A stretch of DNA of 64,000 nt, from NCBI GenBank assembly GCA_035934405.1, contig DASYXW010000029.1:25453-89452 (forward strand), written 5' to 3'. Below, piece by piece: positions 1 through 8,531 of this stretch (position 1 is its first letter; every line of letters begins with the position of its first letter). Position numbers and translations under genes: made by a program. The stretch comes from DASYXW01 sp035934405. Lineage in GTDB: Bacteria; Acidobacteriota; Terriglobia; UBA7540. Below the pieces are notes generated by a model. The model made no database searches, was not told where the DNA came from, and saw only the letters and a list, made by a program, of their open reading frames with translations.

Positions 1-1035
1 GCTCGCACCGCAGCCGGGGCACTCGCCGCCGGCCGTCAGCCGGTACTCAGTGATGAGGTATCCGTAGCGCCCGATAAGCAGCGCGTGACAACTCGGGCAG
101 TTTGTGTTTTCTAGGTAACCCACCTGGCCTGGCAGGTTGCCGGCGTAGACGTAGCGCAACCCCGCTCGCATGCCGATTGCAGCGGCACGGACGAGTGTCT
201 CGGGCGGCGTGTCGGCTGGGTCCGTCATCTTGTAGTCCTGGTGAAACGCCGTGACGTGCCAGGGAATGTCGGGCGAAACGCCGGCCAGAAATTCCGCCAG
301 CCGATTGAGCTCGTCGTTCGAATCGTTGAAGCCGGGAATGAGCAGCGTGACGATTTCGAGCCAGATGCCCATGCCGTGCAGGCGGCGGATAGTGTCGAGA
401 ATCGGCTGGATGCGCCCGCCCAACTCGCGATAGTGGCGGTCGTCGAAGCTCTTGAGGTCCACCTTGTAGAAATCAATCCATGGCCGCAGGTATTCGAGCA
501 CGCGAGCCGTGCCGTTGCCGTTCGAGACGAACGCCGTCTTCAGGCCCGCGGCGCGGGCTTCCTTGAAGATGGCCACCGCCCACTCACTCGTAATCAGCGG
601 CTCGTTGTAAGTGCTCACCACCAGCCGCGCGCCTTGCCGCAACGCGTCGCGCACCAGCGCCTCGGGGGTCGCGCCAAGCGGCGGCGAGACGGCCTGTGGG
701 TCTCGAATCGCCTGCGACGTCACCCAGTTCTGGCAGTATCCGCAGTGCAGGTCGCAGCCCAGCATCCCGAAGCTGTAGGCTAGCGCGCCGGGCTCGACGT
801 GAAAGAACGGCTTTTTCTCCACCGGATCGCACTGCACCCCGCCCACATAGCCCCACGGCGCATACAGCCTCCCCTCGCGGTTGAACCGCACCTTGCACAC
901 GCCCACCTGCCCCGATGGAATCCGGCACTCGTGCCCGCAGGCGTAACAGCGCACCCAGCCCCGGCCGAGCCTCTCCGTGACTTCCGGCGCAGCCTCACGG
1001 GCGCTTTGCTCGAGAGCATCCCTCAGTGTGGGCAT
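1..1035 (-). CDS. amrS: AmmeMemoRadiSam system radical SAM enzyme (3' end beyond window)
   Basis: Radical SAM enzyme of the AmmeMemoRadiSam family, which usually occurs with AMMECR1 and Memo proteins; its substrate is not established. Translating the minus strand from the ATG at 1035 gives a frame that stays open to the window edge (344 residues seen). Near residue 30 there is a CYACGHEC zinc-like motif. The radical SAM cluster motif reads GCDLHCGYCQNW (CxxxCxxC), with the sequence VVSTYNEP after it. Near the edge the frame reads CPSCHALLIGRYGYLI and then CPGCG, the C-terminal zinc-ribbon-like tail typical of this family. The protein is almost complete; only the last residues are missing. The family partners are not in the window and would have to lie to the left. 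The family assignment is firm; the function is open. Confidence 0.9.
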   Translation of the reverse strand, partial: MPTLRDALEQSAREAAPEVTERLGRGWVRCYACGHECRIPSGQVGVCKVRFNREGRLYAPWGYVGGVQCDPVEKKPFFHVEPGALAYSFGMLGCDLHCGYCQNWVTSQAIRDPQAVSPPLGATPEALVRDALRQGARLVVSTYNEPLITSEWAVAIFKEARAAGLKTAFVSNGNGTARVLEYLRPWIDFYKVDLKSFDDRHYRELGGRIQPILDTIRRLHGMGIWLEIVTLLIPGFNDSNDELNRLAEFLAGVSPDIPWHVTAFHQDYKMTDPADTPPETLVRAAAIGMRAGLRYVYAGNLPGQVGYLENTNCPSCHALLIGRYGYLITEYRLTAGGECPGCGAS

Positions 1036-1214
1036 ATCGAACGAGTCCGCCTAAAACCTCTGCTGTCATTATACCCCATATGCCTGCAGCATCCGGTATG
1101 CGCGCAATACTGCACCCTGCCGGACGCTTCCCAAAAGGCAAGTATATTCTTACCCTAACTAGGCTACACGGTTGGCGCGGTGGCGCGCGATCGACTCAAA
1201 TCGGGTGGCTGGAT

Positions 1215-1290
1215 TGGTGGACCTGGAGGGGTTCGAACCCTCGACCTCATGACTGCCAGTCATGCGCGCTCCCAACTGCGCCACAGGCCC
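1215..1290 (-). tRNA. tRNA-Ala (anticodon GGC), CCA encoded
   Basis: Read on the minus strand, the cloverleaf folds completely: acceptor arms GGGCCTG and CAGGTCC, D arm GCGC/GCGC, anticodon stem CATGA/TCATG around loop CTGGCAG, and T arm GAGGG/CCCTC with loop TTCGAAC. The anticodon is GGC (alanine, codon GCC). The acceptor stem holds the G3:U70 pair that is the identity element for alanyl-tRNA synthetase. The discriminator is A (position 1218), and the next three bases read CCA, so the 3' CCA is genome-encoded. Confidence 0.97.
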
Positions 1291-1639
1291 ACGGCCACAG
1301 GATCTCGCTTCCATGCTTGTAACACGCGGGCGGCGAAGTTGTCAATGAAGCTGGGATGACCTCGTCCTTAACCTGATGAACCGGAAACTCTTGAACCTCG
1401 AAAATAATCTCACTCGCTGCCATTGATTAAACGCCGTTGCCGATTACATCAGCGCCATCGCGACAAAAGCAAAAAGGCCCAGATAGTCGCTGAGCCGTTT
1501 TCGTTGATCTAATCCCGGCGACGATCTACTCTCCCCGGCGCTGCGCGATTTCAGATCGCAGATTCAAGATTTTAGAAGACCTGGCGCCCTGCCGCTGCTG
1601 CGGGATTGCAGATCGTAGATTCCAAATCAGAGAAAAGCA
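1291..1639. other. Intergenic stretch without recognisable gene
   Basis: I see no convincing gene here. Between about 1550 and 1625 there are two copies of a word-like motif built around AGATCGCAGATTCAAG and GCAGATCGTAGATTCCAA, similar in style to other intergenic low-complexity repeats in the window. Confidence 0.4.
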
Positions 1640-1885
1640 TCACGCAAACACGCGCCGTCCTTTAGGTTCAGGAACAGGCCGCCCCAGTTCTCTCGCTGTT
1701 TCGAGCCACTCCTCGATCACGACCTCGGCGTTTGCCAGAGCCTTCTGGTAAGTTGGCCCGTCCGCCGCGCAGCCGGGTAGCTCGGGGACCTCGGCGATGA
1801 AGGCGCGGTCTTCCTCGCTCCAGTAGATGATCACCTCAGATTTCGGCCTCGGCTTCGCCTCCCAGCCCGTACTTGAGAATGACAC
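1640..1885 (-). CDS. HicB-like antitoxin-type small protein
   Basis: An 81-residue protein with the HicB partial RNase-H-like fold signature: the strand IIYWSEEDRAFIAEVPELPG followed by a short helix (YQKALANAEVVIEEWLETARELG) and a PxPxGRR-type tail. In HicAB modules the HicB protein neutralises the HicA RNA-cleaving toxin and can act as repressor. No HicA-like partner (a 60-80 residue dsRNA-binding-fold protein with a GSH motif) is visible on either side, so this may be an orphan. The next gene upstream on the same strand is a DUF2283 protein 26 bp away, so this small cluster looks like a toxin-antitoxin scrap area. The family call is good; activity as an antitoxin is inference. Confidence 0.75.
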   Translation of the reverse strand: MSFSSTGWEAKPRPKSEVIIYWSEEDRAFIAEVPELPGCAADGPTYQKALANAEVVIEEWLETARELGRPVPEPKGRRVFA

Positions 1886-1911
1886 GGGGGCCTACCGGCC
1901 TAAGGTGCCGA

Positions 1912-2118
1912 TTAGTCGAGAGGGATTTCGCGTCTGTCGCCGAGGGCCTCGTTGACGATGACTAGATTCTCCTGGTCCTCAGAGCGCAGTTGCTGGTTTG
2001 CATTCAGCAATTCGATTCCGTAGACGGTGCCGTCCGCTGCGATGTCCACATTGAGCTCGTCACTCAAGTGGAGCGTTTCCACCTGGGAGGTTTTTTCATT
2101 CAAGCGAAGGTGGGCCAC
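1912..2118 (-). CDS. DUF2283 domain protein
   Basis: A 68-residue protein with the DUF2283 pattern: an N-terminal strand region, then LHLSDELNVDIAADGTVYGI followed by ELLNANQQL, where the aspartate/glycine turn and the following GIEL strand are typical. DUF2283 genes are commonly paired with DUF4258 genes, and a broken DUF4258 gene lies directly upstream on the same strand (2167-2420). The pair is often regarded as toxin-antitoxin-like, but no activity is proven for the family. The reading frame is intact although the partner is not. It is followed 26 bp later by the HicB-like gene. Confidence 0.75.
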   Translation of the reverse strand: MAHLRLNEKTSQVETLHLSDELNVDIAADGTVYGIELLNANQQLRSEDQENLVIVNEALGDRREIPLD

Positions 2119-2166
2119 ATTATATCAGAGGTCACAAATTAGCTTCATGTCGGAACGTCCTCCCGC

Positions 2167-2420
2167 TCAGAAGTATTTTACCAGAACCGTAACGACCAAC
2201 CACTCGCCATTCTCATCCACCACGTATGCCTCGACCTGCCTCGTGGAAAAGCGGCGGCCGAGCCATTAACCGCTGAAGGCCAAGATGCGCCGGAAGCCTG
2301 TCCTTCCGAACTTAGCCGGGAAACATTCTCCAGAGTCGGTCGTGGTGATGACCTCGTTGTTCTGCTACTCCCCGCTCCGCCATCCTCTGCCTTGCGTGGG
2401 GGGTAGAGCGTGATCGTCAT
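2167..2420 (-). pseudogene. Degraded DUF4258 gene, partner of the DUF2283 gene
   Basis: No single frame is open, but joining frames on the minus strand gives a DUF4258-like protein: MTITLYP, then HARQRMAERGVAEQ, then EVITTTDSGECFPAKFGR, then RILAFSG, a TAA stop, WLGRRFSTRQVEAYVVD and ENGEWLVVTVLVKYF before the final TGA at 2167-2169. HARQRMxERG and the GEWLVVTVLVKYF ending are the conserved family parts. The lesions are a frame change at a run of six C, a second frame change after AEQ, and an in-frame stop. Several independent lesions argue against sequencing error alone. The neighbouring DUF2283 gene, 48 bp downstream, is still open. Confidence 0.75.
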
Positions 2421-2460
2421 GCTCCACTCATCTTAGAGCGTTTGACCGTCAAAAGGCAAA

Positions 2461-2485
2461 ACGGGCTCGCGCTTCGCGAGCCCGT
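2461..2485 (-). terminator. Hairpin followed by T-rich tract on minus strand
   Basis: A perfect 11-bp stem with a 3-nt loop (ACGGGCTCGCG / CGCGAGCCCGT). Read on the minus strand it is followed by TTTTGCCTTTT, so it can act as an intrinsic terminator for leftward transcription arriving from the region near 3 kb. Confidence 0.55.
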
Positions 2486-2539
2486 GATCTTTCAGCTCCT
2501 AAGGGTTTAGCTTCGTCATGCGGTACCTCGTTTCAGGCG

Positions 2540-2990
2540 ATGTTACGGAAAGTGTCGATCTCCCTCGGAACAGATTGTCTCACACTCGGCGAGCGAGTAA
2601 TTCGTAGCTTGAGGCAAATGTGGCTTCCCGGAAAAGCCCACGGTTGGAAAGACACCAAGGGACTGCCCGCGGCGACGTGGCATGTAGTGTCAGCCGAACC
2701 GTCCCCACTTCCACATCCCGAAGATTACTCTCTGCGAGAGAGGATGGCCAACCTCACGCGCCAGCATCGCGAGCTAGCCACGATGGTGAGCATCGTGCGA
2801 TATAAGGTAGCCGAGGAATCCGGCCACGTTGGAACCGTGCGGCGTCAGGGTAGCCTAAGCCGGAAGGCAGTGCGCAAAAAACCGAAGGGCATTAAGCGAA
2901 AAGCGGAATTTTTTTCGAATGCGCCGCCCGCGAAACGCGAGGTCGCAGACCCCAAAACTTCGGGGGTCTGCGCCGACGAGTTGCTGGGTG
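2540..2990. other. Unassigned stretch upstream of the WXXGXW-repeat gene's 3' end
   Basis: A rightward frame is open from 2540 but continues into the antisense of the repeat gene. Its first 130 or so codons include SLRERMANLTRQHRELATM, which could form a helix, but it matches no family I know. I cannot say whether it is translated. At 2945-2971 there is a stem GCAGACCCC / GGGGTCTGC just beyond the 3' end of the minus-strand gene; there is no T-run beside it. Confidence 0.3.
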
Positions 2991-4595
2991 CTATTGAGGC
3001 GGTTGATTCTTCTTGGGCGGATTCGCTGGACGAGGTGCGCTCCTCGGTTGAGGCGCAGGTGCGCTTCGGCGCTGCGGTGCCGGGCGCGCTGCCGGGCGCG
3101 GTGCCGGACGTGGGCGTGCTGCCGGCCGCGGCGCCCTCTGCGAGCGCGTTACGGGGCGCGGCGCCGGTTGAACGCGCCGGGCCTGTTGTGGATGAGTCAC
3201 GCGCTGTTGCCGGGGAGCCGGAGGCCGGTACTTGGCCGCGACATGCGGCACGCTCTGCGGGGGACGCGCGGCTGGGCGGCGCGACCTGGCTTGAGGAGGC
3301 TGCGGCTTGGACGGAGGCGGATTCTTGGGCTGAGCCGCCGGCCGGTGTTGGGCCGGGGTGTGCGGAGCGGCCTGCCGCTGGCGCGTAGTCTGGCGTTGCG
3401 GCGCGGGCTGGGAAGCGCGCGCCGGGGGCCGCGTGGTCCGAGTGGCTGGCCTGCTTTGCGCCCGGGTTCTTGCGGACGACGGCGCCGCATGCGCGGACGG
3501 CGGACGTGTGGCATTCCGAGCCGGCCGAGCCGGCGCGGCGTTGCCCCTCTTCGTAATCAGCGGACGGGTTCCGGCGCCCGAAGGATTGGCGTTGCGCCGG
3601 ACCGCCGGATTTACCGTGCCCCGATTCGTGGTGGGGCGATTGGCGGCCGGGCGGTTCGCATTAGCAGGCGGACGGTTCGTCTTCGCTGCAATGCTTACAG
3701 GGCCTCCGGCTCGACTGGCGCGCACCACTCCAGGGCCCTTGAAGACGCCAGGCTTTGCGGTGGCTGCGACCGCAGGCCGTCCGTTGTTCACGGAGACTCG
3801 TTGGGCAGGGTTGGCGCGAGCCGCCTGTTCCTGCTGTGTTTGCGCCGCGGTGGGCGGGATGTGTCGCTGGCTGGCCGCCGCCTGTTGTGCCGCCGTCGGC
3901 CGGGCGGTGATTCCGCCGTTGCCGCCGTTGTAGCTGACGTTGGTCACGGTGGTGTTGTTGATGACGGTCTTGTTGTAAACGTTGGTGATGTTCGTGGTGC
4001 TGATGTTATTCACCGCGCGGTTGTAAAAGAAATTTCCATTGTTCCAGTATCCGCCGAAGTATCCGGCGCCGTTGTATCCGAAGCCATAGTTAATACCGCC
4101 GTAGAAGCCCACCACGGGGCCCCAGTAACCCACATTCCAAATAAACGCGCCGCCGCTCCAGCCCCAATAACCGGGAGTCCAGAGCGCCCCAGCATAAGGC
4201 GTAAGCACCCACGTGCCGGGCACCCAGTAGTAGCCGTAATCCGGGTCGTAGGCCCAGTAGCCCGGGGTCCAGTAATAACCGGGGCCTGGAATGGGCGGCT
4301 GCACGTAGACCGGCAGCGGAGGCGGAGCGAACCCCACCGAGATGCCGACAGCGATCTGCGCGGAAGCCGGGGCAGGCGCCACCAGCGTCACCAGCGCGAA
4401 CAGCATCAATGAGCAGGCCAAACCCTTGGCAATCCGCACGGCGAGCCAGCGCGGACGTTCAGCGTCGGCAGAGCGAACGGTAAGCGTGACCTGGGTTGGC
4501 TCCTCGTCAACACTCTCGATCGCGCCGAGTGAGATTTCTCCAGAGCCGGATAGCGGCTCGGCTATTTCAATTATGGAATCCTCTAATCTCGTCAT
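2991..4595 (-). CDS. WXXGXW (YXWGXW) repeat protein with long Pro/Arg/Ala-rich tail
   Basis: A 534-residue protein of unknown function. Residues 1-70 are polar, then comes a hydrophobic segment (about residues 72-95, GLACSLMLFALVTLVAPAPA) that may be an uncleaved or late signal anchor ending in ASAQ. It is followed by the aromatic repeat block (about 110-190): YYWTPGYWAYDPDYGYYWVP, WVLTP, LWTPGYWGW and related units. These are the WXXGXW repeats found in surface or outer-membrane-associated proteins of Proteobacteria and Acidobacteriota. Next is an Asn/Gly-rich stretch (NINTT-like), then about 270 residues extremely rich in Pro, Arg, Ala and Gln. The tail is probably disordered. An export role is inference from composition. 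The gene is isolated, with no obvious operon partner. Confidence 0.75.
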   Translation of the reverse strand: MTRLEDSIIEIAEPLSGSGEISLGAIESVDEEPTQVTLTVRSADAERPRWLAVRIAKGLACSLMLFALVTLVAPAPASAQIAVGISVGFAPPPLPVYVQPPIPGPGYYWTPGYWAYDPDYGYYWVPGTWVLTPYAGALWTPGYWGWSGGAFIWNVGYWGPVVGFYGGINYGFGYNGAGYFGGYWNNGNFFYNRAVNNISTTNITNVYNKTVINNTTVTNVSYNGGNGGITARPTAAQQAAASQRHIPPTAAQTQQEQAARANPAQRVSVNNGRPAVAATAKPGVFKGPGVVRASRAGGPVSIAAKTNRPPANANRPAANRPTTNRGTVNPAVRRNANPSGAGTRPLITKRGNAAPARPARNATRPPSAHAAPSSARTRAQSRPATRTTRPPARASQPAPQRQTTRQRQAAPHTPAQHRPAAQPKNPPPSKPQPPQARSRRPAARPPQSVPHVAAKYRPPAPRQQRVTHPQQARRVQPAPRPVTRSQRAPRPAARPRPAPRPAARPAPQRRSAPAPQPRSAPRPANPPKKNQPPQ

Positions 4596-4833
4596 GGCAG
4601 CACCTCACCCCCCGTGGCAGCAACCGGAGGGCCAAAAGCACATTTTGAGAGTTTGAGCTCCTTTCAAACCCCAAGTTATCAATAGCATGGCGTGACCGCC
4701 GGGGAAGGATAGGAACGGCCGGCCGATGCCTGCTATACGAAAAAATTACCCGCCCTGGTGTGGCAGGCGACGCTCTGCGTTACCAGATCAGGCGCGATTC
4801 CGCGCCCGAGTTAGGGTCGAGCGAGAGCAGCAA

Positions 4834-6132
4834 TTACGGGAAAATGCCGCGCACCCGCGTCGCTTCCGCCACCCGGCCCACCGCCAGGATGTAGGCCGCG
4901 GTGCGCATGTCCACGCCATACTTCTCCGAGGTGGCGTAGACATCACGGAAGGCGCGCCTCATTACCAGCTCGAGCTTGGCGTTGACCTCTTCCTCCTCCC
5001 AGAAGAGGCATTGCAGGTCCTGTACCCACTCGAAGTAGCTCACGGTGACGCCGCCGGCGTTGGCCAAAATGTCCGGCAGCAAAAAGACGCCCTTGCGGTG
5101 CAGCACGGCATCGGCGCCCGGCGTGGTGGGGCCGTTGGCGGCCTCGGCCACAATCCTGGCTTCGATGTCGTCGGCATTGGCGAGGGTAATGACGTTTTCC
5201 AAGGCGGCGGGAATCAGAATGTCGCACGGCAGCGTCAGCAGCTCTTCATTGGAGATTTTCGAGGTGCCGGGCGTGCCCACCACGCTTCCGGAAGTCTCCT
5301 TGTGACGGCTGGCCTTGGCGGGATCAATCCCGCGCGGATTGGCGGCGGCGCCGCGCGAGTCGCTGAGAGCGACGATTTTGGCGCCTTTTCCCGCGAACAG
5401 GCGCGCTGCGATGGAGCCGGCATTCCCGTAACCCTGGATGGCCACTTTCGCGCCGCGCAGAGTTAGCTTCCTGGCCTTGCAGGCTTCCTCGACGACGAAC
5501 AGGCACCCGCGCGCCGTGGCTTCGTTCCGTCCGAGCGACCCGCCCAGCGACACCGGCTTGCCGGTGACTACGCCCGGCGAGGCGTACCCGACGGTCATCG
5601 AATAGGTGTCCATGATCCACGACATGGTCTGGGAGTCGGTGTAGACGTCGGGCGCCGGGATGTCCTGTTCCGGCCCGATGATGGGCAGGATCTCGGAAGT
5701 GAAGCGCCGCGTCATGCGTTCCAGTTCGCTCTCGCTCATCTTCTTGGGGTTGCATATGATTCCGCCCTTGGCACCGCCATAGGGGATGTTCACCGTCGCC
5801 GTCTTCCATGTCATCCAGGCCGCGAGGGCTTTCACTTCGTCGAGCGTGACGTTGGGATGATACCGGATGCCGCCCTTGCCCGGCCCGCGCGTCATGCTGT
5901 GCTGGACGCGATAGCCGGTGAACACGCTCACCGAGCCGTCGTCCATTTTGGTGGGGACGGACACTTCGAGGATTCGCTTGGGCGTCCGCAGCACGTGGCG
6001 CATGCCAGCGTCGAGCTTCAGGTAGTCAGCGGCCCGGTCAAACTGGGCCTGGGCGATGTGGAAAGGATTCAAGTCTTCCTGCGGCGCTGTGCGGGATACG
6101 GGAACGCGAAGCGGTCGTGCTACCGTGGCCAT
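4834..6132 (-). CDS. gdhA: Glutamate dehydrogenase (Glu/Leu/Phe/Val dehydrogenase family)
   Basis: Interconverts glutamate and 2-oxoglutarate plus ammonia in the cytoplasm, linking nitrogen and carbon metabolism. The 432-residue length fits the hexameric short form. Visible signatures are the substrate-binding RVQHSMTRGPGKGGIRYHP, the catalytic lysine in NIPYGGAKGGI, the aspartate in PAPDVYT, and the Rossmann motif VAIQGYGNAGSIAARL. A GTG nine bases further upstream overlaps the Shine-Dalgarno GAGGAGG, so the ATG at 6132 (MATVARPL) with 8-base spacing is the better start. The C-terminal 200 residues carry the nucleotide-binding domain and end in RVRGIFP. The gene is divergent from the SDR epimerase gene across about 165 bp that must hold both promoters. 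Coenzyme choice (NAD or NADP) cannot be read with certainty. Confidence 0.95.
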   Translation of the reverse strand: MATVARPLRVPVSRTAPQEDLNPFHIAQAQFDRAADYLKLDAGMRHVLRTPKRILEVSVPTKMDDGSVSVFTGYRVQHSMTRGPGKGGIRYHPNVTLDEVKALAAWMTWKTATVNIPYGGAKGGIICNPKKMSESELERMTRRFTSEILPIIGPEQDIPAPDVYTDSQTMSWIMDTYSMTVGYASPGVVTGKPVSLGGSLGRNEATARGCLFVVEEACKARKLTLRGAKVAIQGYGNAGSIAARLFAGKGAKIVALSDSRGAAANPRGIDPAKASRHKETSGSVVGTPGTSKISNEELLTLPCDILIPAALENVITLANADDIEARIVAEAANGPTTPGADAVLHRKGVFLLPDILANAGGVTVSYFEWVQDLQCLFWEEEEVNAKLELVMRRAFRDVYATSEKYGVDMRTAAYILAVGRVAEATRVRGIFP

Positions 6133-6298
6133 GAAGGTCACCTCCTCAGAATTTGATTTTGTAGCCTACCACGACCATAAGCAGGATTTCTAGCGGTTAT
6201 AAACGAAATGAATATCTCGGCAAAATGACCGCCGTTCAGCGGATGCCTTTGACAAGCCGGAGGAGAGCCTGTAGTTTTGAGAACTCCGTGGGCTCCTT

Positions 6299-7306
6299 AT
6301 GGTTGGGAAGACTGCGGAAGCCCGGAAGGTAGAGTCCTTGAAACTGCGCCTGGCCATCACGGGGAGCGGTGGATACCTTGCCCAGCAACTGATCACGCGT
6401 CTCGGCGCCGACGCGGACTGCGAATTCATTCTGGGTTTCGACATCCGGCCCCGTGAACCCGAGGTCGCGTGCCCGGCGGTTTTCCTGCGCTACGACCTGA
6501 CGTCGCCCTGGACCGAATTGCGCGACTACTTCCGTTCGCGCGACATCAACTGCGCTCTGCACCTCGCCTGGCAGTTCAATCCCATCCACGACGCCAAGCG
6601 CCACCGCCAGGTTGACGTGGAGGGTTCCGCCAACTTCTTCCGTGCCGCTGAGGCGGCAGGCGTGAAGCGCGTGGTATACACCAGCAGCACGACGGCGTAC
6701 ACCGACGCCTGGAATCCCGAAACGCCTTTAAGCGAAGACGCGCCGGTGCGCGGCACGCCGCGCTACCTCTATTCCAAACACAAGGGCGAAGTGGACCGCA
6801 TGGCGCAGGAGTTCGCCCGGCAGCACCCGGAAATCCAGGTGCTCATCCTGCGTCCTTCGATTGTGGTTGGGCCGCACACGCAGAACATCGTTTCCAAAAT
6901 GACCGAGTGGCCGTGGCCGGCGTTCCCCTGGATGTTCCAGGTGCGAGGCGCGGACCCGCCCATGCAGTATCTTTCGGAAGACGACATCGGGGAGATTTTG
7001 TACCGTGCGGTGAAATCAGAGGTGTGCGGCACGTTCAATTGCGCGGGTGACGGCGTGGTGCGCCTGACGGAACTGGCGCGCATGATGGGCAAGCGACCGC
7101 TACCCGTGCCCGCCGGCCTGCTCTACGGTCAGACCGGGTTGCTGTGGGCGCTCGGCCTTGCGCCCTTTCCGGCCGGCATTCTCGACATGATTCGGTATCC
7201 GTGGGTGGCCGACAACACGCGCCTGAAGACCGTGTTCGGTTACACGCCACGCTTGACGTCGCGCCAGGCGCTTGAAACCTTTGCGGCCGCGCATCGCGTT
7301 CGCTGA
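6299..7306 (+). CDS. NAD-dependent epimerase/dehydratase family protein (extended SDR)
   Basis: An extended short-chain dehydrogenase of 335 residues. The N-terminal nucleotide-binding motif is ITGSGGYLAQQL, a GxxGxxA/L variant, followed by an acidic residue after the second strand (ILGFDIRP), which favours NAD. The active site has the expected Ser cluster (YTSSTTAYT) and YLYSKHK as YxxxK. Such proteins act on nucleotide sugars or related carbonyl compounds; the substrate is not readable. The start is uncertain: the ATG at 6299 has a weak ribosome site, and a TTG at 6338 after GGTAGAG would begin just before the Rossmann strand. The HtrA protease gene follows 94 bp later in the same direction. 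Confidence 0.88.
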   Translation: MVGKTAEARKVESLKLRLAITGSGGYLAQQLITRLGADADCEFILGFDIRPREPEVACPAVFLRYDLTSPWTELRDYFRSRDINCALHLAWQFNPIHDAKRHRQVDVEGSANFFRAAEAAGVKRVVYTSSTTAYTDAWNPETPLSEDAPVRGTPRYLYSKHKGEVDRMAQEFARQHPEIQVLILRPSIVVGPHTQNIVSKMTEWPWPAFPWMFQVRGADPPMQYLSEDDIGEILYRAVKSEVCGTFNCAGDGVVRLTELARMMGKRPLPVPAGLLYGQTGLLWALGLAPFPAGILDMIRYPWVADNTRLKTVFGYTPRLTSRQALETFAAAHRVR

Positions 7307-7400
7307 ATCCGGCGAACCTTGTCCCCAAAACCCGGACTGGCAGAACCGAACTGTGCCCGGCGGCATCGAATGAATCAAGTGAAGGGTTGGAGCGCGACGC

Positions 7401-8459
7401 ATGGGTGGATCTCTCGAACTTGTATCAGACAATAATTTCGGTGGCGCGGGACTGCGAAGCTCCGCACCCCCTGCCGATTCCGACGCCGAACTTCTGGACG
7501 CTTACTCGCAAGCCGTGACCAGCGCGGCGGACAGGGTAAGCCCCTCGGTGGTGCACATCATCGTCCACGGCGGCGGGCGGGATGGCGACCGGCGCAGCGG
7601 TCGCCGCGGGCCCGCAGAGCGGCACGGCAGCGGCTCGGGTTTCCTGTTCACTCCCGACGGATTCATCCTCACCAACAGCCACGTGGTTCACGACGCGAGC
7701 AGGGTTGAAGTGAAGCTCCCAGACGGTCGGCACTACGATGCCGAGCGCGTGGGTGACGATCCCGACACGGACCTCGCCGTGGTCAGGATCAATGCCCCGA
7801 ACCTTGTGCCCGCGGCGCTGGGTGATTCGCGGTCAGTTCGCGTCGGCCAGTTGGTGATCGCCATCGGCAACCCGTACGGTTTTCAATGCTCGGTCACCGC
7901 CGGCGTGGTGAGCGCGCTCGGCCGGTCGCTGCGGACGAACTCCGGACGCCTCATCGACAACATCATCCAGACCGACGCGGCGCTGAACCCCGGCAATTCG
8001 GGCGGGCCGCTGGTGACTTCGCGTGGCGAGGTGGTGGGCGTGAACACGGCCGTGATTCTGCCGGCGCAGGGCATCTGCTTCGCCATTGCCGTCAGCACGG
8101 CGGAGTTCGTCGCGGCGCGGCTCATTAAGGACGGCAAGATCCGGCGCAGCTACCTCGGCGTGGGCGGGCAGGACGTGCCCCTGCATCGTCGCGTGGTGCG
8201 ATTCTTCCGCCTGCCGGCGGAAAGCGGCATTCAGGTGATCTCCGTCGAGCGAGCGAGTCCGGCCGAGCGGGCCGGGTTGCAAGAAGGCGACGTGATCGTC
8301 GCTTACGAGGATCATCCCATCGCGGGCATTGACGCGCTGCACAAATTGCTGACCGAAGAACAGGTCGGCGCCAGTGTGAACCTCACCGTCATTCGCCGCT
8401 CGGAAAAGTTAACGCTGCGGGTTACGCCGGAGGAATCGCAGGCGCGGGCCGCAAACTGA
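7401..8459 (+). CDS. htrA: HtrA/DegP-like S1C serine protease with one PDZ domain
   Basis: A trypsin-fold quality-control protease. The catalytic triad is visible as His94 (NSHVVHD), Asp124 (DPDTDLAVV) and Ser200 (LNPGNSGGPL). A single PDZ domain occupies about residues 255-345 (GIQVISVERASPAERAGLQE). Length is 352 residues. Unusually for the family, I see no signal peptide or membrane anchor: the N-terminus is polar and acidic (SDNNFGGAG...DSDAELLDAYSQAV). The protein may therefore work in the cytoplasm or be exported by another route, unless the real start lies elsewhere. A GGAG ribosome site precedes the ATG. It could be co-transcribed with the SDR gene. Confidence 0.92.
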   Translation: MGGSLELVSDNNFGGAGLRSSAPPADSDAELLDAYSQAVTSAADRVSPSVVHIIVHGGGRDGDRRSGRRGPAERHGSGSGFLFTPDGFILTNSHVVHDASRVEVKLPDGRHYDAERVGDDPDTDLAVVRINAPNLVPAALGDSRSVRVGQLVIAIGNPYGFQCSVTAGVVSALGRSLRTNSGRLIDNIIQTDAALNPGNSGGPLVTSRGEVVGVNTAVILPAQGICFAIAVSTAEFVAARLIKDGKIRRSYLGVGGQDVPLHRRVVRFFRLPAESGIQVISVERASPAERAGLQEGDVIVAYEDHPIAGIDALHKLLTEEQVGASVNLTVIRRSEKLTLRVTPEESQARAAN

Positions 8460-8531
8460 CGGGCGGGCAGGGCGCAGCAGCGGCCGGGTCAAGGCGAGCA
8501 GGCGGATGGGCGCTGAGTCGAGGTCAGGAAC

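Noticed and set aside
1640..2118. Complete HicAB toxin-antitoxin module
   Set aside because: No HicA-like frame was found next to the HicB-like gene; the neighbour is a DUF2283 protein.
2919..4412. A 497-codon rightward frame opposite the WXXGXW-repeat gene
   Set aside because: It is arginine-rich antisense of a GC-rich coding region, has no domain pattern, and overlaps a gene with clear repeats.
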